In this document: positions 9,015 through 17,525 of the stretch, in pieces
Layout: every line of letters starts with the position of its first letter
How positions within the stretch are numbered: position 1 is the first letter of the stretch
Assembly (NCBI GenBank): GCA_963422565.1
Contig: OY730228.1
Coordinates: forward strand, 1,984,001-2,048,000
Source of the DNA: G963422565 sp963422565
GTDB taxonomy: Bacteria; Pseudomonadota; Alphaproteobacteria; MPNO01
Direction: 5' to 3'
DNA length: 64,000 nucleotides
Translations under genes and position numbers: made by a program
Notes under the pieces: generated by a model
Database searches by the model: none
Told to the model about the DNA's origin: nothing
What the model saw: the letters and a program-made list of their open reading frames with translations, nothing else

Positions 9015-9560
9015 ATGAACCTGCCGACCCTGATTACCCTCGCGCGCCTGCTCGCCGTGCCGCTGATCCTCTATCTGATCGCCGATGGCGCGTATTGGTG
9101 GGCGTTTCTGATGTTCGTGGCCGCAGGCGTCTCCGACGCGCTGGACGGTGCGGTGGCCAAGCTGCTCCGGCAGACCACGCAGGCAGGCCGCATCCTCGAC
9201 CCGCTCGCCGACAAGGCGCTGATCCTCTCGGTCTATGTCCTGCTCGGGATGCAGGGCGCCCTCCCGCAGCCGGTGGTGGTGATCGTCGTTCTGCGCGATG
9301 TCCTGATCCTCTGCGGGGCGGCACTGATGCTCGCCCTCCGGGTGCCGCTGGCGGATCAGCCGACGCAGATCAGCCGAATCAACACCGTTCTGCAGGTGGT
9401 GCTGGTCGCGCTGGTGCTGGCGGATCTCGCGCTCGATCTCGGTCTGGCGCAGGCGATCGACATCGCCGGCCATCTCGTGATCGCGACCACGGCGATGTCG
9501 GGCCTGCTCTATCTGGTCTGGTGTTGTCGGCGCCTGCTGCGGCTGGAACGGGCACAGTGA
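9015..9560 (+). CDS. CDP-alcohol phosphatidyltransferase family protein
   Basis: This integral membrane enzyme of phospholipid synthesis has 181 residues and about five to six helices. It carries the family motif D-x2-D-G-x2-A-(R/K)-x8-G-x3-D-x3-D, seen as SDALDGAVAK followed by GRILDPLADK at about residues 40-67. A lysine replaces the usual arginine of the motif. Family members transfer a phosphatidyl group from CDP-diacylglycerol to an alcohol (glycerol 3-phosphate in PgsA). The gene is 13 bases after the DUF2066 gene, and its stop overlaps the GTG of the next gene. It could be the main PgsA or a secondary paralogue; the genome would decide. Confidence 0.88.
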   Translation: MNLPTLITLARLLAVPLILYLIADGAYWWAFLMFVAAGVSDALDGAVAKLLRQTTQAGRILDPLADKALILSVYVLLGMQGALPQPVVVIVVLRDVLILCGAALMLALRVPLADQPTQISRINTVLQVVLVALVLADLALDLGLAQAIDIAGHLVIATTAMSGLLYLVWCCRRLLRLERAQ

Positions 9561-10633
9561 GCCGCGAACGCAGGATCGTCCTCTGGACCGTCCTGCTCCT
9601 CGGCCTGGCGCTCGCAGTCTATCTGCTGCGGGCGGTCCTGCTCCCCTTCGTGCTGGGCATGGCGGTGGCCTATTTCCTCGATCCGATCGCCGACCGGCTG
9701 GAGCGCCGGGGGCTGTCGCGGACGCTCGCCGCCACCTTGCTGACGGTCCTCTTCCTGCTCTCGGTGGCGGCGTTCCTGATGCTGCTGGCGCCGTTGATGC
9801 AGTCCCAGCTTCTCGCATTCGTCGACAGGGCGCCGATCTATGCCGAGCTTCTGCGGACGGCGGCCGCGGACCTCCTGGCGCCGATCCGGGCGAGGCTGGG
9901 CGAGGACGACCTCGAACGCCTGCGGGGAGCGGTCGGCAGCATCGCGCCGACGGCCGCCCGCTTGCTGGGCCAGCTCGTCTCCGGCCTCTGGAGCGGCGGG
10001 CTGGCCCTGGTCAACCTGCTCTCGCTGGTGGTCATCACGCCGATCGTCGCCTTCTATCTGTTGCGCGACTGGGACCGAATCATCGCCCGCCTCGACGCCC
10101 TGCTGCCACGCGGCCAGGCCGAGACGATCCGCGAGCAGTGCCGGCTGATCGATCGCAGCCTGGCCGGGTTCGCGCGCGGTCAGGCGATCGTCTGCCTGGG
10201 GTTGGGGGTCTTCTACGCGATCGCGCTGTCGCTGATCGGGCTCGAGTTCGCGATCGTCGTCGGGCTGGTGACCGGGCTGATCTCCTTCGTCCCCTATTTC
10301 GGCATGCTGACGGGTCTCGCTTTGTCTCTCGGCCTCGCCTTCGCCCAGTTCGACGACTGGCGGCCGATCGCGCTGATCGCCGTCGTCTTCGTCTCCGGAC
10401 AGGTCGTCGAGGGCAATTTTGTGACGCCCAAGCTGGTCGGCGACCGGGTCGGTCTGCACCCGGTGTGGATGATCTTCGCGCTGCTTTCCGGTGGCGCGCT
10501 GTTCGGTTTTCTCGGCCTCCTGCTGGCGGTGCCGGCGGCGGCCGCGATCGGGGTGCTGTTCCGCTTCGCCGTCGCCCGGTATCGGGAGAGTCAGCTCTAC
10601 GGGCCGACCGCGCCGCCGCCCGGCGATGGCTGA
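9557..10633 (+). CDS. AI-2E family transporter (PerM-like permease)
   Basis: This 358-residue membrane protein of the AI-2E transporter family has about eight helices. Hallmarks are VLGMAVAYFLDPIADRLERRG at the N-terminus, the cytoplasmic coiled region (about 90-150), the FYLLRDWDRI segment, ISFVPYFGMLTGLALSL, and the C-terminal LVGDRVGLHPVWMIFALLSGGALFGFLGLLLAVP. Despite the family name, substrates vary and include Na+/H+ antiport. The GTG start overlaps the stop of the phosphatidyltransferase gene (GTGA), so the two are probably translationally coupled. It overlaps hdaA by 8 bases downstream. Confidence 0.93.
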   Translation: MSRERRIVLWTVLLLGLALAVYLLRAVLLPFVLGMAVAYFLDPIADRLERRGLSRTLAATLLTVLFLLSVAAFLMLLAPLMQSQLLAFVDRAPIYAELLRTAAADLLAPIRARLGEDDLERLRGAVGSIAPTAARLLGQLVSGLWSGGLALVNLLSLVVITPIVAFYLLRDWDRIIARLDALLPRGQAETIREQCRLIDRSLAGFARGQAIVCLGLGVFYAIALSLIGLEFAIVVGLVTGLISFVPYFGMLTGLALSLGLAFAQFDDWRPIALIAVVFVSGQVVEGNFVTPKLVGDRVGLHPVWMIFALLSGGALFGFLGLLLAVPAAAAIGVLFRFAVARYRESQLYGPTAPPPGDG

Positions 10634-11279
10634 GCGCGCCGTCCAGATCCCGCTCGCCTTCGCCCACCGGCCGGCCTATTCGCGCGACGACTTCCTGACC
10701 GCCGACAGCAACCGGGACGCGCTGGCCTCGATCGAGGCATGGCCCGAATGGCCCGGCGGGACACTGATCCTCTGCGGCCCCGAGGGCAGCGGCAAGACCC
10801 ATCTCGCCCATATCTGGCGGGAGTCGTCGCGAGCGAGGCTGGTGCCGGCGCGCGGCATCGACCCGGACACGGCGGGCGGCGCGCATCTCGCGATCGAGAA
10901 TGTCGACGACGCCGACGACGATGTCCGCCTGCTGCATGCGCTCAACCGGGCGGCGGCGGCCGGACGCCATGTTCTCGCGACTGCGCGCCGGCCGCCCGGC
11001 AGATGGCGATCGCGCCTCCCGGACCTGGTCTCTCGGCTCCGCGCGGCCCAGACCGTCGGCCTGGGTCCGCCGGAGGACGACCTGATCGCCGCGGTGCTGG
11101 AAAAGCTGCTGCGCGACCGCCAGCTCCGGCCTGCCGACGGCGTGATCGCCTATCTGGTCGCCCGCATGGAGCGCAGTCTGTCCGCCGCCGGGCGCATCGT
11201 CACCGCCGCCGACGCGCTGTCTCTCGGCGAGCAGCGGCGGGTCACGGTCCCGCTCGTCCGGAGCCTCGTCGATGGATAG
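10626..11279 (+). CDS. hdaA: DnaA regulatory inactivator HdaA
   Basis: This short DnaA-like AAA protein (217 residues) lacks the DnaA DNA-binding domain. In alphaproteobacteria HdaA binds the beta clamp and promotes hydrolysis of DnaA-ATP after initiation. The sequence shows a clamp-binding QIPLAF at residues 7-12, Walker A GPEGSGKTH at 51-59, a Walker B-like AIENVDDADDD, and a sensor/arginine segment SRLRAAQTVGLGPPEDDLI. The gene begins 8 bases inside the transporter gene and ends convergently, overlapping the amidotransferase gene by 38 bases. No DnaA domain IV signature follows. Confidence 0.88.
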   Translation: MAERAVQIPLAFAHRPAYSRDDFLTADSNRDALASIEAWPEWPGGTLILCGPEGSGKTHLAHIWRESSRARLVPARGIDPDTAGGAHLAIENVDDADDDVRLLHALNRAAAAGRHVLATARRPPGRWRSRLPDLVSRLRAAQTVGLGPPEDDLIAAVLEKLLRDRQLRPADGVIAYLVARMERSLSAAGRIVTAADALSLGEQRRVTVPLVRSLVDG

Positions 11280-12018
11280 AGAGCGAGTCCAGCCAGGCAT
11301 CCATGGCCCGCCGGCCGGCAGCGTTGCAGGCCGGGGCCAGTCGCCCGCTCTCCGCCCGCAGAGTCTCGACCGGAATTCCGGCGGCGGCGAGCTCGACGGC
11401 GTGGGCGACATACCATGCTTCGAGGGCCGCGGCGTCGGTCTCCAGATGGAACTGGAGCGCGAGTCCGCGCGTTCCCCAGGCGAAAGCCTGGTTGGCGCAG
11501 GCGGCGCTCGAGGCGAGGTGAACCGCGCCCCTCGGCATGTCGAACATGTCGCCGTGCCAGTGCAGCACCGACAGACCGGCCGCCCCGAGGGGAGCCAGAC
11601 AGGAGGCGCGGCCGGCGCCGCTGAGCGCGATCGGCGCCCAGCCGATCTCCTTGGTCCCGGAGGGGTAGACACGGGCGCCGAGGGCGCGGGCCATCAGCTG
11701 GGCGCCGAGACAGATTCCGAGCGTCGGCAGATCGGCGGCGAGCCGCGCCTCGATCAGCGCGGTCTCGCGGCGCAGAAACGGATGGGCGGCGGTCTCGTAG
11801 ACACCGATGGGACCGCCGAGGACGATAAGAAGGTCCGGCTCGGTCGGATCGAGGGCCGCGAGGTCGTCGCGCGGCGCGAGCAGCGTGCGCACGGCGATCC
11901 CGCGTTCGGCGAGCAGGGGAGCGAGCAGGCCCGCATCCTCGCAGGCAACATGGGAGATCACCGTCGCGCGGCGCGGGCCGCGGCCGCGCCGCCGGTCACC
12001 CGCCGCGCGGGACGACAT
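11242..12018 (-). CDS. Class I glutamine amidotransferase-like protein
   Basis: This 258-residue stand-alone class I glutamine amidotransferase (GMP synthase GATase-like; YfeJ/GuaA-domain relatives) contains the nucleophile elbow GICLGAQL (cysteine about residue 99) and the catalytic pair QFHLE further on. The strand-glycine segment LLIVLGGPIGVYE binds substrate. No synthetase domain is attached, so the amine acceptor is unknown; relatives include gamma-glutamyl hydrolase-type enzymes. The ATG at 12018 overlaps the 3' end of rnd by 23 bases. A GTG at 11961 is an alternative start that would remove the overlap. Neither has a clear ribosome site. Confidence 0.85.
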   Translation of the reverse strand: MSSRAAGDRRRGRGPRRATVISHVACEDAGLLAPLLAERGIAVRTLLAPRDDLAALDPTEPDLLIVLGGPIGVYETAAHPFLRRETALIEARLAADLPTLGICLGAQLMARALGARVYPSGTKEIGWAPIALSGAGRASCLAPLGAAGLSVLHWHGDMFDMPRGAVHLASSAACANQAFAWGTRGLALQFHLETDAAALEAWYVAHAVELAAAGIPVETLRAESGRLAPACNAAGRRAMDAWLDSLSIHRRGSGRAGP

Positions 12019-13153
12019 CGAGCGCGCCGCGCCGAAGGGTCAGGGCGATGCGGCCGTGCTTGAGCGCGAGCGCGTCGTTGCCGAACAGCTCCCGCCGCCA
12101 GCCGCGCAGGGCCGAGATGTCGGCCGCGTCGTCCTCGGCGAGCGCGGCGATGTCATCGGCGGTCGCGACGAGCTTCTGAGCGACATCGTGCTGATCGCAG
12201 CGCAGCTTGAGCAGGACCTTCAGCAGCTCCACCGTCGGACGCCGGTCCCTCGAGGGCGCGGACGCGGCGGGTTCCGGCTTCGGGTGCGCCGCCGCCGACT
12301 CGGCGCGGACCGCGGCGACGATATCGAGGGCCGCCCGCATCGCCGCCCGGCTGAGGCGGCTCTTTCCGGCCGCCCGCAGCCGGGGAAAATCCTCCATGCC
12401 GCGCGGCTGCAGCCCGGCGATCCCGGCCAGCAGCTTGTCCTCGAGGACCCAGTTCCGCGGCAGATCGCGGGTCTGCGCCTCGGTCTCGCGCCATTCGGCG
12501 AGCCGGCGGAGAACGGCGATCTGGCGACTGTCGCGGAGACCGTGCTTGACCCGCTTCCACGCCTCGGCCGGGTTCAGGGCATAGCTCGCGGGATCGGTCA
12601 GGGCGGCCATCTCCTCGGCGAGCCACGCGATCCTTCCGCTGCGGGCGAGGCGGGCGGCCAGCGCTTGGTAGATCGTTCGCAGATGGGTGACGTCGGACAG
12701 CGCGTAGTCGAGCATCTTCCGGGGCAGCGGCCGGCCGGACCAGTCGAGGACGCGCTGAGATTTGTCGATGGAGGCGCCGGCGAGCGCACCCGCCAGGCGC
12801 TCATAGGCGACCGAGTCGCCGAAGCCGCAGACCATCGCCGCGATCTGGGTGTCGAAGAGCGGCGTCGGGACCCGGCCCGAAATGTGGAAGAATATCTCGA
12901 CATCCTGGCGCGCCGCATGGAACACCTTGGTGACCGAGGCGTCGTTCATCAACGCGACCAGCGGCGCGAGGTCGATTTCGGGCGCGAGGGCGTCGATCAC
13001 CCGCGCCTCTTCCGCGCCGGCGATCTGCACGAGGCACAGCTTGGGCCAATATGTCCTGTCGCGGATGAACTCCGTGTCGACGGCGATGAAATCGGATCGG
13101 ACCGCCCGGCCGCAGAACGCGCCCAGCTCGTCCGTGTCCGTGATCGTCGCCAT
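11996..13153 (-). CDS. rnd: Ribonuclease D
   Basis: This 3'-5' exoribonuclease takes part in tRNA maturation. The 385 residues contain the DEDDy exonuclease motifs: VDTEFIRDRTYWPKLCLVQI (acidic pair D and E near residues 26-28), HAARQDVEIF, and YALSDVTHL (tyrosine and aspartate of Exo III). An HRDC domain follows at about 205-290 (RRLAEWRETEAQTRDLPRNW, PRGMEDFPRL) and a second HRDC-like part lies near the C-terminus. It is a typical alphaproteobacterial RNase D. The start lies directly under a -10-like element, so the message may have almost no leader. It is divergent from the COG3014 operon. Confidence 0.95.
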   Translation of the reverse strand: MATITDTDELGAFCGRAVRSDFIAVDTEFIRDRTYWPKLCLVQIAGAEEARVIDALAPEIDLAPLVALMNDASVTKVFHAARQDVEIFFHISGRVPTPLFDTQIAAMVCGFGDSVAYERLAGALAGASIDKSQRVLDWSGRPLPRKMLDYALSDVTHLRTIYQALAARLARSGRIAWLAEEMAALTDPASYALNPAEAWKRVKHGLRDSRQIAVLRRLAEWRETEAQTRDLPRNWVLEDKLLAGIAGLQPRGMEDFPRLRAAGKSRLSRAAMRAALDIVAAVRAESAAAHPKPEPAASAPSRDRRPTVELLKVLLKLRCDQHDVAQKLVATADDIAALAEDDAADISALRGWRRELFGNDALALKHGRIALTLRRGALDVVPRGG

Positions 13154-13160
13154 GGCGCGC

Positions 13161-13190
13161 TCTATACACGTCACGGCCCCGATCCGCCAA
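13161..13190 (-). promoter_or_regulatory. Probable rnd promoter close to the start codon
   Basis: On the minus strand TTGGCG (13190-13185) and TATAGA (13166-13161) are spaced by 18 bases. Transcription would begin about 7 bases downstream, at or next to the rnd ATG at 13153, which suggests a leaderless or near-leaderless mRNA. There is no ribosome site between the -10 element and the ATG. Confidence 0.45.
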
Positions 13191-13324
13191 GCGAGGCGGC
13201 GAGGCGGCGCTTGCAGAAGCACCGCCGCCGCCATATGCTGCGAAGTATCGCGAACCGGGAGAGACGATTGCGGCCGTGGGGTGCCCGGCCCAAATCTCGT
13301 CGGGACGAGGATGGGAGCCTGGGA

Positions 13325-15394
13325 ATGCCGCGCGGTGCCTATCTTCTCTTTCTCCGGGTGCGGCCGGCGTTCGCACCGGCCTGTGCTGCGCTCCTCGGCC
13401 TGTCGCTCGTGGCGGGATGTGGCGGCATCGCCGACATCGAGCGATCCGGCCGATTCCTCGACCCCTATTCGCAAGGGGACTACAGGGCCGCGGCCGTCAT
13501 GCTGGGCGGCGAGAACGGGCTCGACTATGACGAGGACAACCTCCTGACCTCGCTCCAGGCCGGTGCCGCCCTGCGGGCGGCGGGATCGTTCGAAGCGTCG
13601 CAGACGGCCCTCGACAGGGCGGAGTCCAAGCTGCTGTGGAAGGCGGACAGGATCGACGACGCAGGCGAGCTCCTCGAAGCGGGCCTGAAAATCGTCGGAA
13701 GCGACCTGATATCGACCTATCGGGGCAACATCTATGACGGCGTGCTCGTCAATACCTACAAGGCGATGAACGCACTCAACCTGGGGGACGAGGAGCGGGC
13801 GCGGGTGGAGCTCAACCGCGCCGATCAGCGACAGGAGAACGCGGTCCATCAACTCGCCGCCAAGGTGAAGGCGATCGGCGAAGACGACGAGAACGAGGCG
13901 GCCGAGCGTCAGGAGCATTCGCAGGCGATCGATCGGACCTACGCGGCGGCCACGAAGGGCGATAGCGAGATCGGAAGACGCCTCGCGGCGGTGCGGGCGC
14001 TGGGCGAATACAGGGACCTGCGGAACCCGTTCACCGACTGGCTCCACGGCGCGTTTCGCCTGGCGACGGGAGAGGCGGGCCGTGCGTCCGATCTCTTCCG
14101 CAACGCCGCCGCGCTGGACGGCGGAAGCAACCGGCATGTTCTCGAGGACTTCCGTCTGGCCGAGGCGGCGGCGGGGGCCGGCGGCGGGGGCCGGCGGGTC
14201 TGGATCGTCCACGAAGACGGTCTCGGCCCCCGGCTGCAGGAGTTTCGCTTCGATCTTCCCGTGCTGGCGTCGTCCGGGTTCGTCTACGCGGGCATCGCGG
14301 TGCCGGAATTCCTGGCGGGGACCCCGGCGGTCGGGCCCCTGACCGTGGAAGCCGGCGGCAGGGCCTATCGCAGCGAGCCGCTCCTGAACGTCGACCGCTA
14401 TGCGGCGACCGAGTTCCGTGCCGGGTATGACGCGATCATCGGCAAGGCGGTCGCTTCGGCGGTGGTGAAGGTGTTCGCCCAGATCGCGGCGAAACAGGCG
14501 GCGGACAAGATGGAAAACCGCTTTCTCGGCGCGCTGCTCCAGATCGGCACGGCCGCGGCCGCGATCGCGACGACGCGGGCGGACACGCGCATGTGGCAGG
14601 CGCTGCCGCAGTCGATCGGCGTGGCGAGCCTGCCCTGGCCGCGCGACGGGAGGGTGCGGATCTCGGCCGGACCCGGCGGCGAGATCGCCGATCTCCGGCT
14701 GCCGCCGGCGGATTTCGCGCTGATCACGGTGAAGACCGTCAGTTCCGGCGCCCCGGCCGTGGTCCAGGTCGCCGCGCTCGGCCGCCGAGGAACGGCCTCG
14801 CACGCGCCCGGCTCACCGCCGATACGGCCCGCCGCGGCGTTCGACGGCGCGGGCCGGCCCGCTATCCATCTGGCCGCCATGACCTTCGGGCCGGCCCGCG
14901 GGATCGTTCGCGCGGGGAGTGGGCGTGCCGCCGGCCGACCGGACATCCCGGCGGCGAGCGTCCGGGCCGCCCCGGCCCGGGCCGAACGGCCGCTCGCCGC
15001 TCACGCGGCCGCCGAGCATTCGTCCGGCGCCCCCGACTGGTGGAAACGCCACGTCTCGGTGGACCGGGCGTTGCGGGGGACGGGCCTGCGACGGCTCACT
15101 CTCGACCGATCGGTCAACCGCGGCGGCTTCGCGCGGGTGGCAGGGGCGTTCTTCAACGATTCCGACCGCGAGCTCTCGGTGATGTATCGCTTCACCTGGC
15201 TGGACGCCGGAGGCCGGCCGGTGGACGCCATTCTCTCCGGCTGGCGGGTCGTGCACGCGCTGCCGGGGACGCGGGCGCGATTCCACGGCACCGCCCCCCG
15301 CGACGATATCGAGGATTTCCACCTGGAGCTGTCGCCAGCCTCCCGCGGTCTCGACGCGGTCGAGGCGACCGACGATCAACACTACGAAGACTGA
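13325..15394 (+). CDS. COG3014-like lipoprotein fused to a YcfL-type C-terminal domain
   Basis: This 689-residue lipoprotein has a signal segment and the lipobox LVAGC (cysteine 32). Residues about 35-470 resemble COG3014-family envelope proteins, with helical TPR-like repeats (GDYRAAAVMLGGENG, ALNLGDEERARVELNRADQRQENA) followed by a beta-rich region with RVWIVHEDGLGPRLQEFRF. A low-complexity Ala/Pro/Arg linker covers about 480-570. The last 120 residues (NRGGFARVAGAFFNDSD, VMYRFTWLDAGGRPVD) look like YcfL (DUF1425), normally a separate small lipoprotein next to LpoB. The next gene is the LpoB-like protein, 11 bases on. I infer a fused version of the COG3014-YcfL-LpoB set that acts on peptidoglycan synthases in the outer membrane. 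The fusion call rests on pattern memory, not a search. Confidence 0.75.
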   Translation: MPRGAYLLFLRVRPAFAPACAALLGLSLVAGCGGIADIERSGRFLDPYSQGDYRAAAVMLGGENGLDYDEDNLLTSLQAGAALRAAGSFEASQTALDRAESKLLWKADRIDDAGELLEAGLKIVGSDLISTYRGNIYDGVLVNTYKAMNALNLGDEERARVELNRADQRQENAVHQLAAKVKAIGEDDENEAAERQEHSQAIDRTYAAATKGDSEIGRRLAAVRALGEYRDLRNPFTDWLHGAFRLATGEAGRASDLFRNAAALDGGSNRHVLEDFRLAEAAAGAGGGGRRVWIVHEDGLGPRLQEFRFDLPVLASSGFVYAGIAVPEFLAGTPAVGPLTVEAGGRAYRSEPLLNVDRYAATEFRAGYDAIIGKAVASAVVKVFAQIAAKQAADKMENRFLGALLQIGTAAAAIATTRADTRMWQALPQSIGVASLPWPRDGRVRISAGPGGEIADLRLPPADFALITVKTVSSGAPAVVQVAALGRRGTASHAPGSPPIRPAAAFDGAGRPAIHLAAMTFGPARGIVRAGSGRAAGRPDIPAASVRAAPARAERPLAAHAAAEHSSGAPDWWKRHVSVDRALRGTGLRRLTLDRSVNRGGFARVAGAFFNDSDRELSVMYRFTWLDAGGRPVDAILSGWRVVHALPGTRARFHGTAPRDDIEDFHLELSPASRGLDAVEATDDQHYED

Positions 15395-15405
15395 GGAGAG
15401 AGGTC

Positions 15406-16071
15406 ATGAAAGCCAAGGCTGTCGGTAGGCGCGTCCTCCTGCCCCTATCCCTCTGCGCCGTCGCGGCAGCGGGCCCCATCGGCTGCGGCGGCGGCGGCGC
15501 AGAGGTCGTGAGCCTCACCGACCCCGCCTACGCCTCGCGGCCGGCGGCCGGCGGGGAAACCACCTTCGGACTGGACTACCGCGACTTCGAATATTCGGCG
15601 AGCCAGGCCGTCGATTCCTTCCTGAACAGCCCATTGTCCCGAAAGCCCGGCAGCGACGCCCCCTGGGTGATGGCGATCAGTCGCATCGTCAACGACACCA
15701 CGCTCAACATCGATACCGATCAGCTCGTGAAGAAGATCCGCATCGCCCTGCTGAACAGCGGGCGGGTGATAACCACGACCGCAGTCGGCGCGGACGGGCC
15801 GGAGGACCGCATGAGCGCCCAGGTGCGTGAACTCCGGGACTCGGACCTGTTCAACCAGCGGACGGTCGCCGGACGCGGCACCATGGTCGCGCCGGACCTG
15901 AGCCTTTCGGGCAAGATTCTCCAGCGCGTCAACAGGGTCGGCAGCAAGCAGCAGGTCGACTACTATTTCCAGCTCACGGCCACCAATGTCGAGACCGGCC
16001 TCGCCTACTGGGAGTTCGAGGAGGTCATCGCCAAGCTGGGCAAGGACCGCAACTTCTCATGGGGGTCGTGA
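15406..16071 (+). CDS. LpoB-like penicillin-binding protein activator
   Basis: This 221-residue secreted protein of the LpoB/COG3417 type has a core IVNDTTLNIDTDQLVKKIRIALLNSGRV that matches the region in which LpoB shows conserved Asn-Thr and helix-strand elements. In E. coli LpoB is an outer-membrane lipoprotein that stimulates PBP1B transpeptidase activity. The signal segment ends PIGCGGGG, so the lipid-attachment cysteine is preceded by P-I-G, not the canonical L/V/I at -3. Either lipidation is atypical or the protein is soluble. A GAGGAGAGAGG site precedes the ATG. It lies 11 bases after the COG3014-YcfL fusion gene. Confidence 0.78.
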   Translation: MKAKAVGRRVLLPLSLCAVAAAGPIGCGGGGAEVVSLTDPAYASRPAAGGETTFGLDYRDFEYSASQAVDSFLNSPLSRKPGSDAPWVMAISRIVNDTTLNIDTDQLVKKIRIALLNSGRVITTTAVGADGPEDRMSAQVRELRDSDLFNQRTVAGRGTMVAPDLSLSGKILQRVNRVGSKQQVDYYFQLTATNVETGLAYWEFEEVIAKLGKDRNFSWGS

Positions 16072-16099
16072 CTCCCGGCCTGGATCGGAGGAGAAGAAT

Positions 16100-17494
16100 A
16101 TGAGCAGTCTTCTAGCGCGACCATGGCTGCATCTGCCGGTCGTGCTCGCGATGGCGTCCTTTCTTGCCGGGAACGGCGTCACGGCCCAGACCTACAAGAA
16201 TGTCGCCTCGCCGGAGAGCATGAAGGAAGAACGAAGCGCAGAAACGGCAGACGACTGGGGCGCGGACGAACGCGTTCGAAAGATGATTGCCGAGTGGAAG
16301 CGGACCGATTCCAGCGCCCGGCGTCTGTTTGAAAGAGACGACATCTCGATCGTCGAGGGAGTCGCATCGACGAATTTGCGAACCGAGGAAAAGCGATGGG
16401 GAAAGTCACGCTCTCTCGCCTATACCAAGGCCTTCGTCGACGCGATGAACGCCTATGTGGCGCGAACTCGGACGCGGTTTACCAATAATCTGATACGCAA
16501 ATATTTCCAGGAAGACATCGACGAAAGCGCGCTGACCTACCGGCCGGGAGAATCGTCGGACGATATGGTTTCGCGAATCGCGGCCAAAGCGCTGACCCTC
16601 GCGGGGCACAAGCTCGACAAGGCGCTCGCGGAGGCGGGCATGAGCACGGCGGAAATCGAGTCTCTGACCCCTCCCCAGAAGAAGGTCGCGTTTTCCGACC
16701 GGCTCTCGCTGTCGGCGACCGTCGAAGCGGTCGGTTCCGCACATGGCTTGGTGACGTTCAAAACCTTCGAAGCGGTGGACGCCGAAGGCAACGCGGCGAT
16801 CGGGGTCGTCGCGGTGGGGTCGGCCCGCATGAGGAATTTGGCCAAACGGATCGTTGCACGCAAGGCGATCCGCCCCGATGCCGACAAGGCACAGACAGCC
16901 ATCGCCGATCAGATTTTCGCACTCTCCGACGAGAACCTCATCCGAGAGTTCGGCCCCCGTGTCTGGTGGGATCAGAACGGCTACCCGACGGTCGTCGCGT
17001 TCGGCCAATGGGCATGGTCGCCCGAGGGTCTCACCAAGCGAAAGAGGGCCAGGCGCCGCGCCTTTGCCATGGAGCAGGCGAAGAGCAATGCCATGTTTCA
17101 TCTGGCGATGTTTCTCGATGTCGCCACGCGCTTCAGCAAAGACAGCGTCGTCGGCGAAGAAGCCGAGGAATTTCACCGTATCTTCCGGGACGGAACGGTG
17201 AGCGACGAGGAAACGGCATCAATCACCGATACCATAAACAAATCCTCGCGGGCGAGATCCACTGTGGGCCTTGCCGGGCTGAAGGTCTGGCGGGAGTGGT
17301 TCGGTCGACACCCCGATGCGGACCATCACGAGATCGTGGGGGTGGTCGTTTCCTGGTCGCCGGCCCAGGAGGACCAGGTTCGGGCGGAGCTGGGAAAGAA
17401 GGCCAAGCACCGGCCTTCGGCGAAGAAGACGGTGCGGAAAAGAAGCGGCTCGACAGCCCAAAGCCGAAACCTCATGGACCCGGCGGATTTCTAA
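16100..17494 (+). CDS. Secreted protein of unknown function in the LpoB operon (DUF6844-like)
   Basis: This 464-residue protein has a clear signal peptide ending VTA-Q (about residue 30). I recognise no catalytic motif. The mature part is mostly helical with long amphipathic stretches and a beta region around 210-260 (ATVEAVGSAHGLVTFKTFEAV). Toward the C-terminus there is a basic tail (KKAKHRPSAKKTVRKR). The pattern recalls uncharacterised DUF6844-type proteins that occur with LpoB and CsgG-like genes, but I cannot confirm that here. Base composition is less GC-rich than the neighbours. A GGAGGAG site precedes the ATG. It sits between the LpoB-like and CsgG-like genes, 28 and 31 bases away. 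Confidence 0.6.
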   Translation: MSSLLARPWLHLPVVLAMASFLAGNGVTAQTYKNVASPESMKEERSAETADDWGADERVRKMIAEWKRTDSSARRLFERDDISIVEGVASTNLRTEEKRWGKSRSLAYTKAFVDAMNAYVARTRTRFTNNLIRKYFQEDIDESALTYRPGESSDDMVSRIAAKALTLAGHKLDKALAEAGMSTAEIESLTPPQKKVAFSDRLSLSATVEAVGSAHGLVTFKTFEAVDAEGNAAIGVVAVGSARMRNLAKRIVARKAIRPDADKAQTAIADQIFALSDENLIREFGPRVWWDQNGYPTVVAFGQWAWSPEGLTKRKRARRRAFAMEQAKSNAMFHLAMFLDVATRFSKDSVVGEEAEEFHRIFRDGTVSDEETASITDTINKSSRARSTVGLAGLKVWREWFGRHPDADHHEIVGVVVSWSPAQEDQVRAELGKKAKHRPSAKKTVRKRSGSTAQSRNLMDPADF

Positions 17495-17525
17495 ACAAGC
17501 CGGCCGGGGCCGGCGGGGGAAGATC

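Noticed and set aside
11807..13324. Very long open frame running into the COG3014 gene
   Set aside because: The part before 13325 lies opposite rnd and the amidotransferase genes, is arginine-rich, and has no domains. The signal peptide and lipobox fix the start at 13325.
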